NCBI RefSeq assembly: GCF_002262885.1 | Contig: NZ_NKYF01000038.1 | Span: forward strand, 1-64,000 | DNA: 64,000 bases | Reading direction: 5' to 3' | From: Pseudonocardia sp. MH-G8 | GTDB taxonomy: Bacteria; Actinomycetota; Actinomycetes; Mycobacteriales; Pseudonocardiaceae | Part shown: positions 7,754-16,368 of the stretch, in pieces | How the letters are laid out: each line of letters opens with the position of its first letter | Numbering within the stretch: the first letter of the stretch is position 1 | Program-made: the position numbers and the translations under genes | Notes under the pieces: model-generated | What the model was told of the DNA's origin: nothing | Seen by the model: the letters and a program-made list of their open reading frames with translations, nothing else | The model's database searches: none

Positions 7754-9330
7754 CGCTCGTCGTCCCCGCCGGGCTCGCGGTCCCCCGGTGCGATCCCCGA
7801 CATGGCGAGGCCCACCTCCTCCTCGGTTGCGCGTTCGCGAGGGACCACCGCGACCACGCGCCCCTCGAACATCACGACCAGGCGGTCGGCCAGCGCGAAG
7901 AGCTCGCTGAGCTCGGCCGAGGTCAGCAGCACGGCGTGGCCGGCGTCGCGGTAGGCGCGCAGCCGGGCGTGGATGTTCTCGATGGCGCCGATGTCGACGC
8001 CGCGCGTCGGCTGGTCCACCAGCAGGACCGGCGCGTCGTGGGCCATCTCGCGCCCGACGATCAGCTTCTGCAGGTTCCCCCCGGACAGTGTCGCGGCGGG
8101 AACGGCCGCGGACCGGACCTTGATGCCGAGCGCGCCGACGATCTCGTCGGCGTGCCGGCGGGCCGCCTTGCGGTCCATCGTCCAGCCGCGCCGCAGCGGC
8201 GGGCGCCGGTGGAAGCCCATGCAGAGGTTGTCGCCGACCGGCGCATCCACCGCGGACCCGGTGGCCGCCCTGTCCTCGGGGATGTAGGCGATCCCCACCT
8301 GCCGCCGCTGCCCGGCCGACAGCGCGTCGAGGCTCGTCCCGTCGACCCGGACGCTGCCGTGTCCAGCAGCGCGCAACCCGGCGATGGCCTCGAGCAGCTC
8401 CATCTGACCGTTGCCGGCCACACCGGCGATGCCCACGATCTCACCGGAACGCACCTGCAGGGACACGTCGTCGACCACCGGGCGGCCGGCCGGGCCGGGC
8501 ACCGTGAGCCGGTCGACCTCGAGCACGGGTGCTGCCGGGCGGCCGGGAACCCACCGGCCGTCGAGGTCGACCGACCGGCCGGTCATCTGCCGGGCGATCT
8601 CGTGGGCGTCGGTGTCGGCCGTCGTCAGGCGCGCGACGGTCCTCCCGTCGCGCAGCACGGTGACCGAGTCGCTGATCGCGAGCACCTCGCCCAGCTTGTG
8701 GGTGACGATCACCGCGGTGCGCCCGGACGCGCGCAGCGTGCGCAGCACGTCGAACAGCAGCGCGGCCTCCTGCGGTGTGAGGACCGCCGTGGGCTCGTCG
8801 AGGATGAGGACGCGGGCGTCGCGGTACAGGGCCTTGAGGATCTCGACGCGCTGGCGGACGCCGACCGACAGGGACGCCACGCGGGCCCGCGGGTCGACCT
8901 GCAGCCCGTGGCGCTCGGCGAGGTCGGCAACCGCGCGCACCGCCGCCTTGCGGTCGAGCACACCGGGCAGCCGGTGCGGCTCGGCCCGGTACACCACGTT
9001 CTCGGCCACCGTCATCGACGGGAAGAGCCGGAAGGACTGGTGCACCATGCCCATCCCGGCCGCGGTGGCGTCGATCGGCGACCGGAACCGGGTGGGCACC
9101 CCGCGCACGCGCACCTCGCCCGCGTCCGGTGCGACGAGCCCGTACAGCACGGACATCAGCGTCGACTTGCCGGCGCCGTTCTCGCCCACGAGGGCGTGGA
9201 CCTCCCCGGGCGCGAGGCTCAGCTCGGCCTGGTCGTTGGCCAGCACGCCGTTCGGGAACCGTTTGACGATGCCCGACATCTCGACCTCGGGCTCGCCGGA
9301 GCCGCCGCCGTCACTCCCCTGCCGGGTCAT
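7750..9330 (-). CDS. Nucleoside-type ABC transporter ATP-binding protein (two ATPase domains)
   Basis: A 526-residue tandem ATPase, as in NupO/YufO and sugar ABC ATPases. The N-terminal half has Walker A 'GENGAGKST', signature 'LSVGVRQRVEI' and Walker B 'VLILDEPTAVLT'. The C-terminal half has the usual degenerate Walker A 'GIAGVAGNGQ', signature 'LSGGNLQKLI' and 'VLLVDQPTRGVDIG'. The ATG overlaps the end of the binding-protein gene by 20 bases. It powers uptake through the two downstream permeases. Confidence 0.93.
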   Translation of the reverse strand: MTRQGSDGGGSGEPEVEMSGIVKRFPNGVLANDQAELSLAPGEVHALVGENGAGKSTLMSVLYGLVAPDAGEVRVRGVPTRFRSPIDATAAGMGMVHQSFRLFPSMTVAENVVYRAEPHRLPGVLDRKAAVRAVADLAERHGLQVDPRARVASLSVGVRQRVEILKALYRDARVLILDEPTAVLTPQEAALLFDVLRTLRASGRTAVIVTHKLGEVLAISDSVTVLRDGRTVARLTTADTDAHEIARQMTGRSVDLDGRWVPGRPAAPVLEVDRLTVPGPAGRPVVDDVSLQVRSGEIVGIAGVAGNGQMELLEAIAGLRAAGHGSVRVDGTSLDALSAGQRRQVGIAYIPEDRAATGSAVDAPVGDNLCMGFHRRPPLRRGWTMDRKAARRHADEIVGALGIKVRSAAVPAATLSGGNLQKLIVGREMAHDAPVLLVDQPTRGVDIGAIENIHARLRAYRDAGHAVLLTSAELSELFALADRLVVMFEGRVVAVVPRERATEEEVGLAMSGIAPGDREPGGDDER

Positions 9331-10351
9331 CGACCCGCACCTCGCCGGCGACGATCTGGTCGCGCACCTTCGCGAGCTCGGCCTGCACCTCGGGGTGCTG
9401 GGCGATGACGCACTCGGTCTCCGCGAGGCCCTCCTCCAGGCCGGTCAGCGTCACGCCGCCCTCGGCCAACCCGTAGGAGACCGTGGTGCCGCCCTCGCCT
9501 GCGAGGATCTTCGCGACGCCGTCCGCCGTGACGCGGTCGACCTCCTTGATCACGTTGTCGACGACCTTGCCCGGCGCGAGCCCGCACTGGTCGACGTCGA
9601 CGCCGAAGGCGGCGAACGAGCTCTGCTTCGCCGCGTCGAAGACGCCCAGGTTACCCGCGGCGCTCGAGGCGATGACCTGGTCGACCGACTGCGCCGCGAG
9701 GGACAGCGCCTGCTCCTTGGCCCGCGCGGGGTCGTTGAACGGGCTCGGCCCGCCGACGTAGAGCGGGGTGAAGCCGACCTGCGGGTTCACGTGCTTCGCA
9801 CCGGCCCCGAAGGGGTCGGAGAACCGGCGGATCTGCGGGGTGTCGAGCGCCACCACGGCGCCGACGTGGTTCGTCGTGGTGAGCATCCCGGCCTCCACCC
9901 CGGCGAGGAACGTGCCCTCGTGCTCCCGGAACACGGCGCACGTGACGTTGGGGAACTGCTCGGTGGTGCACGCGTCGACGAACAGGAACTGCTGCTCGGG
10001 ATTGGCCGTGGCCGCGGCCGCGATCGAATCGGCGAACTCGAAGCCGACGACGGCGAGGACGTCGGGCTGCTCGGCGACAGCCGCCTCGACCTCCTGCTGG
10101 ACGGTCGTCGCGTCCTGGCTCTGGAAGACCTTCGAGGACGCTCCCGCCTGTGCGGCCGCGTCCTCGATGCCCGTCACCGCCAGCTGCAGGAAGGGGTTCA
10201 CCCCCACCGGCTCCGGGGTCACCAGGATCAGCGACCGGCCGTTCTCGGCGGCGGCGGGTCCGCGGTCGGCGTTCGCGTTGCAGCCGGCGAGAACGGCCGC
10301 GCACAGCGCGACGGACGCGCCCGCGACGAGGCGCCTGCGCGCTGGAGACAT
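9311..10351 (-). CDS. BMP-family substrate-binding lipoprotein of the nucleoside ABC transporter
   Basis: A 346-residue extracytoplasmic binding protein with a lipoprotein signal peptide: basic start, hydrophobic stretch and lipobox 'LAGC', so it is anchored outside the membrane. Body sequence such as 'ALDTPQIRRFSDPFGAGAKHVNP' fits the basic-membrane-protein family, which binds nucleosides in characterised members. I chose the ATG at 10351, preceded by ACAGGAG, over an upstream ATG at 10453 because it gives a proper signal peptide and leaves the divergent promoter region free. It is the first gene of the importer-isomerase-phosphorylase operon. Confidence 0.87.
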   Translation of the reverse strand: MSPARRRLVAGASVALCAAVLAGCNANADRGPAAAENGRSLILVTPEPVGVNPFLQLAVTGIEDAAAQAGASSKVFQSQDATTVQQEVEAAVAEQPDVLAVVGFEFADSIAAAATANPEQQFLFVDACTTEQFPNVTCAVFREHEGTFLAGVEAGMLTTTNHVGAVVALDTPQIRRFSDPFGAGAKHVNPQVGFTPLYVGGPSPFNDPARAKEQALSLAAQSVDQVIASSAAGNLGVFDAAKQSSFAAFGVDVDQCGLAPGKVVDNVIKEVDRVTADGVAKILAGEGGTTVSYGLAEGGVTLTGLEEGLAETECVIAQHPEVQAELAKVRDQIVAGEVRVDDPAGE

Positions 10352-10364
10352 GACCGCTCCTGTA

Positions 10365-10379
10365 AGTCGTCTGACGTCT
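10365..10379. promoter_or_regulatory. Candidate GntR/HutC operator between divergent operons
   Basis: A 15-base dyad AGTCGTC-T-GACGTCT with six of seven arm pairs matching. It lies in the 95-base gap between the divergent binding-protein gene and the GntR gene. Position and symmetry suit autoregulation plus control of the importer operon. No convincing -35/-10 pair could be fixed. Confidence 0.4.
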
Positions 10380-10446
10380 ATTCTCTGGTAGCTTAGCGGC
10401 CACCACACGGTGGGTAGTCGTCGGCGTCGAGCCCCGGAGGGCGTAC

Positions 10447-11178
10447 ATGGCAACCCGCCGGCTCCGCGACGCGCGGCCGCTCCCCGTCCAGCTCGCCGAC
10501 CAGGTGCGGCAGCGCATCAGTGACGGCGACTGGGAGCCCGGTCATCGCCTGCCGTCGGAGCAGCAGCTCGCCGACGAGTACGGGGTCAGCCGCGCCACGG
10601 TGCGCAGCGCGTTGCGCCGGCTCGCCGAGAGCGGCCTCCTGCGAGTGCGACAGGGGGCCGGCACGTTCGTCACCTCGCACCGCGACGGGATCCGGACGGG
10701 CCTGCAGGACCTCCGCTCGACGAGCCGCATCATCGCGGAGCAGGGCTACACGTGCCAGGTCGTCTACCGCCTGCGCGAACACCGGCAGGCCACCGAGGAC
10801 GAGGTGCGCCGCCTGGACAGCACCGGCCCCCTGCGGGTCATCGCCCTGCAGCGCAGCTTCCTGGCCGACGGCGAGGTCGTCGCGTTCGAGCACGACCTCA
10901 TCAACGCCGAGGCCCTTCCCGACACCGCCGACCCCGCCGACATCACCGGCTCGGTCTTCGACCACCTCGAACCCTTCGGCCTCCTGCCGGCCCAAGCCGT
11001 CGCCCGCGTCCACGCCGTGCACGACGCGTCGGTCGGATGGGGCCCGGTGCGCCCGGAAACGCCGCTGTACGTGTGCCTCGACCAGGTGCACTACCTGCCC
11101 AGCGGCGCGCCGATCACGTGGTCGCGAACCTGGTTCGTCGAGGACAAGTTCGAGTTCGTCCTGGTACGCAGCCGGTGA
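10447..11178 (+). CDS. GntR-family regulator, HutC subfamily
   Basis: A 243-residue regulator with an N-terminal winged helix ('PLPVQLADQVRQRI', 'LPSEQQLADEYGVSRATVR', 'GLLRVRQGAGTFV') over residues 12-75 and a C-terminal UTRA ligand domain from about residue 90. UTRA domains bind small metabolites related to the regulated pathway. It is transcribed away from the nucleoside importer and towards the N-demethylase-like genes (68-base gap), so it is placed to control both operons. The ligand is unknown; a nucleoside or purine is plausible from context. Confidence 0.9.
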   Translation: MATRRLRDARPLPVQLADQVRQRISDGDWEPGHRLPSEQQLADEYGVSRATVRSALRRLAESGLLRVRQGAGTFVTSHRDGIRTGLQDLRSTSRIIAEQGYTCQVVYRLREHRQATEDEVRRLDSTGPLRVIALQRSFLADGEVVAFEHDLINAEALPDTADPADITGSVFDHLEPFGLLPAQAVARVHAVHDASVGWGPVRPETPLYVCLDQVHYLPSGAPITWSRTWFVEDKFEFVLVRSR

Positions 11179-11246
11179 GCTCGATCCACTGCACACACGA
11201 TCGCCACGGCTCCGATCGGCCCGAACAGCTCCCGTAGGATCCCCGG

Positions 11247-12173
11247 GTGCCTCCGCTGACCACCGATTCTCCGGATCAGCCGTGCGAGGACCGGGTTCTG
11301 CTCGATCTCTGGCAACCCGTGGGAGCCGTCGAGGCGTTCCCCCGGGGCCGCGTCCGGGGCGACCAGCTCCTCGGTGTCCCCCTGACCGTGGGCCGCTCCC
11401 CCGACGGCGAGGTCGCCGCGTGGCGGCGCCGGGACGGCGACTCCCCGTCGCAGGTGTGGCCCGCTGACGGGCCGGTGGCGCCGCTCCTGCCGACGATCGA
11501 GCGGTACGGCCACGTGTGGACCTCGCTCGGCACCCCGCGGCCGCTGTTCGCCATCCCGGAAGCCGACGAGCCCGACCGGCGCCTGCTCCACGCCGCGTCG
11601 GTCATGGTCCACACCTCGGCGCCGCGGAGCATCGAGAACTTCCTCGACATGGGCCACTTCCCGTTCGTCCACACCGACGTCCTGGGCGCCGAGCCCCACA
11701 CCGAGGTGAAGGACTACAACGTCCGGGTCTCGGTGCCCGACCAGGAGATCCTGGCCACCGACTGCGTCTTCTACCAGCCCCAGGCCGCGCTCGAAAGCAC
11801 GGGCGGGGCCGAGGTCGACTACGTGTACCGGGTCCCGCACCCCTACTGCTCGGTGCTGTACAAGTCGAGCCCGGGGCACGAGGGGCGCCTCGATGTCATC
11901 GCCCTGTTCGTGCAGGCGATCGACCAGGAGCACATCCGCGCCCACATGTGGTTGTGCCTGCTCGACGACAACCAGCCCGACTGGGCCCTGCGGCGGTTCC
12001 AGGTGTCGATCTTCGGTCAGGACAAGCCGATCCTGGAGAACCAGGTCCCCCGCAGGCTGCCGCTCGACCCCCGGGCCGAGACCCCGATCCGGGCCGACAA
12101 GTCCGCGGTGGCGTACCGCCGCTGGCTGGGCCAGCTGGGTGTCCGGTACGGCGTCCTCCCCGGTGCCGCGTGA
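11247..12173 (+). CDS. Rieske-less non-heme iron oxygenase subunit, NdmC-like
   Basis: A 308-residue protein with the catalytic (SRPBCC) domain of Rieske oxygenases. The mononuclear iron motif is complete: Asn131, Asp134, His137 and His142 in 'IENFLDMGHFPFVH'. The N-terminal ~100 residues keep traces of the Rieske fold but contain neither Cys-x-His nor Cys-x2-His, so no [2Fe-2S] Rieske cluster can be bound. The next gene supplies one. This is the arrangement known for NdmC (7-methylxanthine N7-demethylase), which lacks a Rieske domain and takes electrons from NdmD. Start is GTG after AGGA. It probably removes a methyl group as formaldehyde. The purine substrate is inferred from architecture and from the permease downstream. 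Confidence 0.75.
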   Translation: MPPLTTDSPDQPCEDRVLLDLWQPVGAVEAFPRGRVRGDQLLGVPLTVGRSPDGEVAAWRRRDGDSPSQVWPADGPVAPLLPTIERYGHVWTSLGTPRPLFAIPEADEPDRRLLHAASVMVHTSAPRSIENFLDMGHFPFVHTDVLGAEPHTEVKDYNVRVSVPDQEILATDCVFYQPQAALESTGGAEVDYVYRVPHPYCSVLYKSSPGHEGRLDVIALFVQAIDQEHIRAHMWLCLLDDNQPDWALRRFQVSIFGQDKPILENQVPRRLPLDPRAETPIRADKSAVAYRRWLGQLGVRYGVLPGAA

Positions 12174-12180
12174 TGCCCGC

Positions 12181-13911
12181 ATGACGCGCACCGATCTGCT
12201 CCGACGCGCCGAGCACGCCTGGCACCCGGTCGCGTCCGAGAGCGAACTCGTGCACCGGCACGTGTTCCACGGCCAGCTGCTGGGCCAGGAGCTGGCCCTG
12301 TGGCGGGCCGACGACGACCACGTCAACGTGTGGGAGAACCGGTGCCTGCACCGCGGGGTGCGGCTGTCGATCGCGGTGAACGACGGCCGCGAGCTGAAGT
12401 GCCAGTACCACGGCTGGCGCTACGCCAACCGCACCGCGGCGTGCACCTACATCCCGGCCCACCCCGCGGACGCCCCGGCACGCACGATCTGCAACCGCAC
12501 CTACCCGGTGCGGGTCAGCGGCGGGATGATCTGGACGGCGGTGGGCGAACCGACCGACGAGCCGCCCGAGCTCGGGGCGGGCCTCGTGCTGCGTCCCATG
12601 CCGGTACGGGCGGTGCCCTCGGCCGTGGTGGCCCTGCTGCTCGAGCAACCCCCCGCCCTCCCCGATTCCGCGCCGCCCGACGCGAGGCGACACGGGGACT
12701 TCCTCGTCGAGCTCGTTGGCGTGGGCGCCCTCGTGGTGCAGCCGATGGACTCCGCCCGCGCGGTCGTGCGGGGCGTGCTGCACGGGCCGGTGCCGGCGCA
12801 GGACCGGTTGCCGCTCCTGCGCCACTTCGACCGGGCCCTGACCCGGCTGCGGGAGACCGCGCAGGAGCGGGCGACCGGCGACACCGCCCCGGAACCGCTC
12901 CTGCCCCGCTACGAACCCGTCCCGAAGGAACTGGCGTCCCTGCCGGAGAGCACCGACCACCACGACCTGCCCACGCGCGTCCAGGTGCTCAGGACGTGGA
13001 CGGCCGGCGCCGGCGTCAGGGGCCTGGAGCTGGGCCCGGTGGGCGAGCGTCCGCTGCCCAGCGGGCAGGCGGGCGCCCACCTCGACGTCGCGTTGCCCGG
13101 CGGCGTGGTCCGGCAGTACTCGTTGGTGAACGGGCCCGGTGAGACCGACCGCTACGTCATCGGCGTGAAGCGCACCGACGATTCGGCGGGCGGCTCGGTG
13201 GCCGTGCACGAGCAGGTCCGCGAGGGCGACGTGCTCGCGGTGTCGCTGCCCCGCAACGGCTTCCCGCTGCGGCAGGACCGCACCCGGACGCTCCTGGTCG
13301 CCGGCGGGATCGGGATCACGCCGCTGCTGGCGATGGCACAGGCGTTGCAGCACCAGGGGCTGCACTACGAGCTGCACTACTTCGCCGCCGACGACGCGGC
13401 CGTGGCCTTCGGCGACCGCCTGGCGGCACTGCGCAACGTGCGCACCGTCACCGGCCTCGATCCCGCGGCCACCCGGGCCGAGCTGCAACGGCTGCTCGCC
13501 CCGGCGCACGAGGACGCGCAGGTCTACTTCTGCGGGCCGCCACCGATGCTCGACGTGGCGCGCGAGGTCGCGAGCAGCTCCGGCTGGTCGCCGGACGAGG
13601 TGCACTTCGAGTACTTCCGCAACGACCACGAGATCGACGACAGCAGCCGCTTCGAGGTCGTCCTCGCCCGGTCCGTCCTGAACCTGACGGTCGAGCCGGG
13701 GCGCACCATCCTCGAGACCGTCCGCGCGGCCGGTGTGGTGGTGCCGTCCTCCTGCGAGCAGGGCGCGTGCGGCACGTGCCTGGTGACGGTGATCGACGGC
13801 CGGCCCGACCACCAGGACGTCTACCTCGACGACGCGGAGCGGGCGGCCGGCGCCTCGGTGATGACCTGCGTCTCCCGGTCGCTCACCCCCCGGCTGACGC
13901 TCGACCTGTGA
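12181..13911 (+). CDS. Rieske-fused flavin reductase, NdmD-like
   Basis: A 576-residue three-part electron-transfer protein. Residues ~10-120 form a Rieske domain (Cys55-x-His57, Cys74-x2-His77). Residues ~260-480 are a ferredoxin-reductase module with flavin motif 'RQYSLVN', NAD(P)H loop 'GGIGITPLL' and 'FCGPPPML'. The last 85 residues are a plant-type [2Fe-2S] domain with 'CEQGACGTC' and a fourth Cys in 'VMTC'. Ordinary VanB-type reductases are about 320 residues and lack the N-terminal Rieske domain; NdmD (about 590 residues) has exactly this order. It follows the Rieske-less oxygenase by seven bases, so its Rieske domain should feed that enzyme's iron centre. Confidence 0.85.
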   Translation: MTRTDLLRRAEHAWHPVASESELVHRHVFHGQLLGQELALWRADDDHVNVWENRCLHRGVRLSIAVNDGRELKCQYHGWRYANRTAACTYIPAHPADAPARTICNRTYPVRVSGGMIWTAVGEPTDEPPELGAGLVLRPMPVRAVPSAVVALLLEQPPALPDSAPPDARRHGDFLVELVGVGALVVQPMDSARAVVRGVLHGPVPAQDRLPLLRHFDRALTRLRETAQERATGDTAPEPLLPRYEPVPKELASLPESTDHHDLPTRVQVLRTWTAGAGVRGLELGPVGERPLPSGQAGAHLDVALPGGVVRQYSLVNGPGETDRYVIGVKRTDDSAGGSVAVHEQVREGDVLAVSLPRNGFPLRQDRTRTLLVAGGIGITPLLAMAQALQHQGLHYELHYFAADDAAVAFGDRLAALRNVRTVTGLDPAATRAELQRLLAPAHEDAQVYFCGPPPMLDVAREVASSSGWSPDEVHFEYFRNDHEIDDSSRFEVVLARSVLNLTVEPGRTILETVRAAGVVVPSSCEQGACGTCLVTVIDGRPDHQDVYLDDAERAAGASVMTCVSRSLTPRLTLDL

Positions 13912-13919
13912 GAACGGCG

Positions 13920-14543
13920 ATGATCACTCTCTACGACGACGAGACGTCCGCCCAGTGCTACCGGGTACGCGCGACGCTGGGGGTCCTCGGCCTGGGCTTC
14001 CGTGCGGTTGCGGTGCAGGAGTACGAGGTCGGCCCGGACGAGGAGCGGCCGGCCGTGGTGCTCGTCGACGAGCAGGCCGACCCCACCGCGGTGGTGCACG
14101 ACGACACGGCGGCCCTGCTGTACCTGGCCCGCGTCCACGACCGCGAGCACGGCCTGCTCCCCGACGAGCCGGCGCGCCTCGCCGCGGTGCTGGACTGGCT
14201 CGTCTTCGCACGCGGGCTCACGACCTCGGCCGGAGCGGCCCGGCGCCACGAGTCGTTCGGCGAGCCGCTGGACCTGCCACCCGCCCAACAGGAGGCACAC
14301 CGATTGCTGCGCGTGCTCGACCGTCATCTGTGGTTCGGGGAGCAGCGGGGCGAGGACTTCCTCGCCGGCGCGTTCTCCCTCGCCGACATCGCGTGCTTCG
14401 GCGACGTGGCCCTCTGCGAGGAGGGCGGCGTGTCCCGGCAGGACTACCCCGCCGTGCGGCGCTGGTGTGACCGGGTCAAACGCGTGCCGGGGTTCCCCCT
14501 GATGTCCGGGATCTTCCCCGCGGCCGCCGGCCGTCCGGCATGA
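13920..14543 (+). CDS. Glutathione S-transferase-like protein, NdmE-like
   Basis: A 207-residue GST-fold protein: thioredoxin-like N-terminus ('MITLYDDETSAQCYRVRATL') and an all-helical C-terminal domain with 'AGAFSLADIACFGDV', the usual GST N-capping/hydrophobic-staple region. Actinomycetes generally lack glutathione, so a conventional transferase role is unlikely. In the characterised NdmCDE complex a GST homologue (NdmE) is a structural partner needed for the Rieske-less oxygenase, and this gene is in the same position. An alternative GTG at 13908 would overlap the reductase stop; I prefer ATG 13920. Confidence 0.75.
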   Translation: MITLYDDETSAQCYRVRATLGVLGLGFRAVAVQEYEVGPDEERPAVVLVDEQADPTAVVHDDTAALLYLARVHDREHGLLPDEPARLAAVLDWLVFARGLTTSAGAARRHESFGEPLDLPPAQQEAHRLLRVLDRHLWFGEQRGEDFLAGAFSLADIACFGDVALCEEGGVSRQDYPAVRRWCDRVKRVPGFPLMSGIFPAAAGRPA

Positions 14544-16354
14544 GCGTCCTGGACCGTGCCCGTCGCCATCCCGTGGACGAGGTGCCCTCGGCGGGCAAGC
14601 TCGCCGTCTACGGGTTCCAGCACGTGCTGGCGTTCTTCGCCGGTGGCGCGATCGTCATCCCGATCCTGGTGGCGTCGTCGCTGGGCCTGAGCGGCGGCGA
14701 CCTCGTCCACCTCATCAACGCCGCCCTGCTGACGTGCGGGATCGCCTCGATCGTCCAGTCGGTCGGCTTCTGGAAGGTGGGGGTACGGCTCCCGCTGCTG
14801 CAGGGCGTCGCGTTCGTGGCGGTGTCGCCGATGATCGCCATCGGTCTCGGTGCCGGCGGCGGCACGGAAGGGCTTCGCACGGTCTACGGCGCCGTCATCG
14901 TGTGCGGCCTGATCACGTTCGCCATCGCACCCGTCTTCAGCCGCCTGGTGCGCTTCTTCCCCCCGGTCGTCACGGGATCGGTCATCACCATCATCGGCCT
15001 GGCACTGCTCCCGGTGGCCGCCGCGAGCGCCGCAGGCGGCGACGGCCCCTCGTTCCACCCCGACAGCGCCCGGAACATGGCCTACGCGCTCGGCACGCTC
15101 GCCGTCATCGTGCTCGTGCACAAGGTGTCGCGGGGCTTCCTGTCCACGATCGGCGTGCTGCTCGGGCTGGCGCTGGGCACCCTCGTCGCCTGGTTCCTCG
15201 GCGACACCGACTTCACCGAGCTGGGCACCGCCTCGTGGGTGGGGTTGTCGACGCCGTTCCAGTTCGGCACACCGCAGCTCTCGATCGGCGCGATCCTCTC
15301 GATGATGGTGGTCATGCTGATCACCGCGGTCGAGACCACCGGTTCGGTGTTCGCCGTCTCGGAGATCGTCGGGCGACGCGTCCGGGGGGACGACATCACG
15401 CGCGCGATGCGGGCCGACGGGCTGTCGGTGGCGGTCGGTGGCACCTTGAACTCGTTCCCCTACACCTGCTTCAGCGAGAACGTCGGCCTGGTGCGGCTCA
15501 CCGGTGTGAAGAGCCGCTGGGTGATCAGCGCCGCCGGGCTCTTCATGATCCTGCTCGGCCTGGTGCCGAAGTTCGCCGCCGTCGTCACCGCCATCCCGGC
15601 GCCGGTGCTCGGCGGCGCCTCCCTGGCCATGTTCGCCATGGTGTCGGTCGTCGGCTTCCAGATCCTCGCCCGGGTCGACTTCCACGACCACCGCAACTCG
15701 CTGATCGTCGCCGCCAGCATCGGGATGGCGATGTACGTCACCGCGGTCCCCGAGGTGTCGGGGGCCGTCCCGGAGTGGGCACAGATCTTCGTCGGCAGCG
15801 GGATCACGCTGGGCGCCCTCACCGCGATCGTGCTGAACCTGCTCTTCCACCACCTCGGCCGTCGGCGTCGCCCGGAGGCTGCGACACCGGACGCCGCGGC
15901 CCTGCCGCTCGAGCAGGTCAACGCCATGAGCCACGAGGAGTTCGGCGCGACCTTCGCACCGCTGTTCCACGGCCCCACCCCGGCGATCGCCCGTACCTAC
16001 GAGAGGCGCCCGTTCGCCACCACGGACGACCTGAGGGACGCCCTCCAGGAGGCCTACTTCGCCTCCACGGACGACGAGCTGCAGCGGTTGCTGTCGTACT
16101 ACCCGGATCCGGAGGGGCCGAGCGATCTCGGCGAGCTCGCCGCCGCGTACCGGAAGCGCTTCGGCTTCCCCATGGTCATGAGCGCAGGTGAGCAGCCACG
16201 CCTCGAGGAGGTGTTGGAGCACGGGGCACAACGGCTGACCAACGCCCCCGCCCAGGAACGCCACGCCGCGGTCCTGGAGGTCGCCCGGATCGCCGATCAC
16301 CGCTTCCGCGACCTGGTCGCGAGCGAGGAGAACGCGCGGCCGCCTGCCGCGTGA
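14540..16354 (+). CDS. NCS2 nucleobase permease fused to a degenerate OHCU-decarboxylase (UraD-like) domain
   Basis: A 604-residue protein. Residues ~20-440 are a nucleobase:cation symporter-2 (UraA/UacT/PbuX type) with about 12-14 membrane segments, 'GGAIVIPIL', 'QGVAFVAVSPMIA', a substrate-region Glu in 'LITAVETTGS' and 'NSFPYTCFSENVGLV'. From about 457 to the end the sequence resembles 2-oxo-4-hydroxy-4-carboxy-5-ureidoimidazoline decarboxylase, the last urate-to-allantoin enzyme: 'LEQVNAMSHEEF', 'RPFAT', 'AAYRKRFGFP', 'IARIADHRFRDL'. The usual catalytic 'HPDL' is 'YYPDP' here, and the SxxEQ segment is missing, so the tail is probably not a decarboxylase. The gene overlaps the GST-like stop by four bases. 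Likely substrate: xanthine, urate or methylated purines. Confidence 0.8.
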   Translation: MSVLDRARRHPVDEVPSAGKLAVYGFQHVLAFFAGGAIVIPILVASSLGLSGGDLVHLINAALLTCGIASIVQSVGFWKVGVRLPLLQGVAFVAVSPMIAIGLGAGGGTEGLRTVYGAVIVCGLITFAIAPVFSRLVRFFPPVVTGSVITIIGLALLPVAAASAAGGDGPSFHPDSARNMAYALGTLAVIVLVHKVSRGFLSTIGVLLGLALGTLVAWFLGDTDFTELGTASWVGLSTPFQFGTPQLSIGAILSMMVVMLITAVETTGSVFAVSEIVGRRVRGDDITRAMRADGLSVAVGGTLNSFPYTCFSENVGLVRLTGVKSRWVISAAGLFMILLGLVPKFAAVVTAIPAPVLGGASLAMFAMVSVVGFQILARVDFHDHRNSLIVAASIGMAMYVTAVPEVSGAVPEWAQIFVGSGITLGALTAIVLNLLFHHLGRRRRPEAATPDAAALPLEQVNAMSHEEFGATFAPLFHGPTPAIARTYERRPFATTDDLRDALQEAYFASTDDELQRLLSYYPDPEGPSDLGELAAAYRKRFGFPMVMSAGEQPRLEEVLEHGAQRLTNAPAQERHAAVLEVARIADHRFRDLVASEENARPPAA

Positions 16355-16368
16355 ACCCGTGATCGGGT
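16355..16368 (+). terminator. Weak hairpin after the permease gene
   Basis: ACCCG-TGAT-CGGGT begins directly after the permease stop codon. Five base pairs, no U-tract. It may end the GntR-demethylase-permease transcript. Confidence 0.3.
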
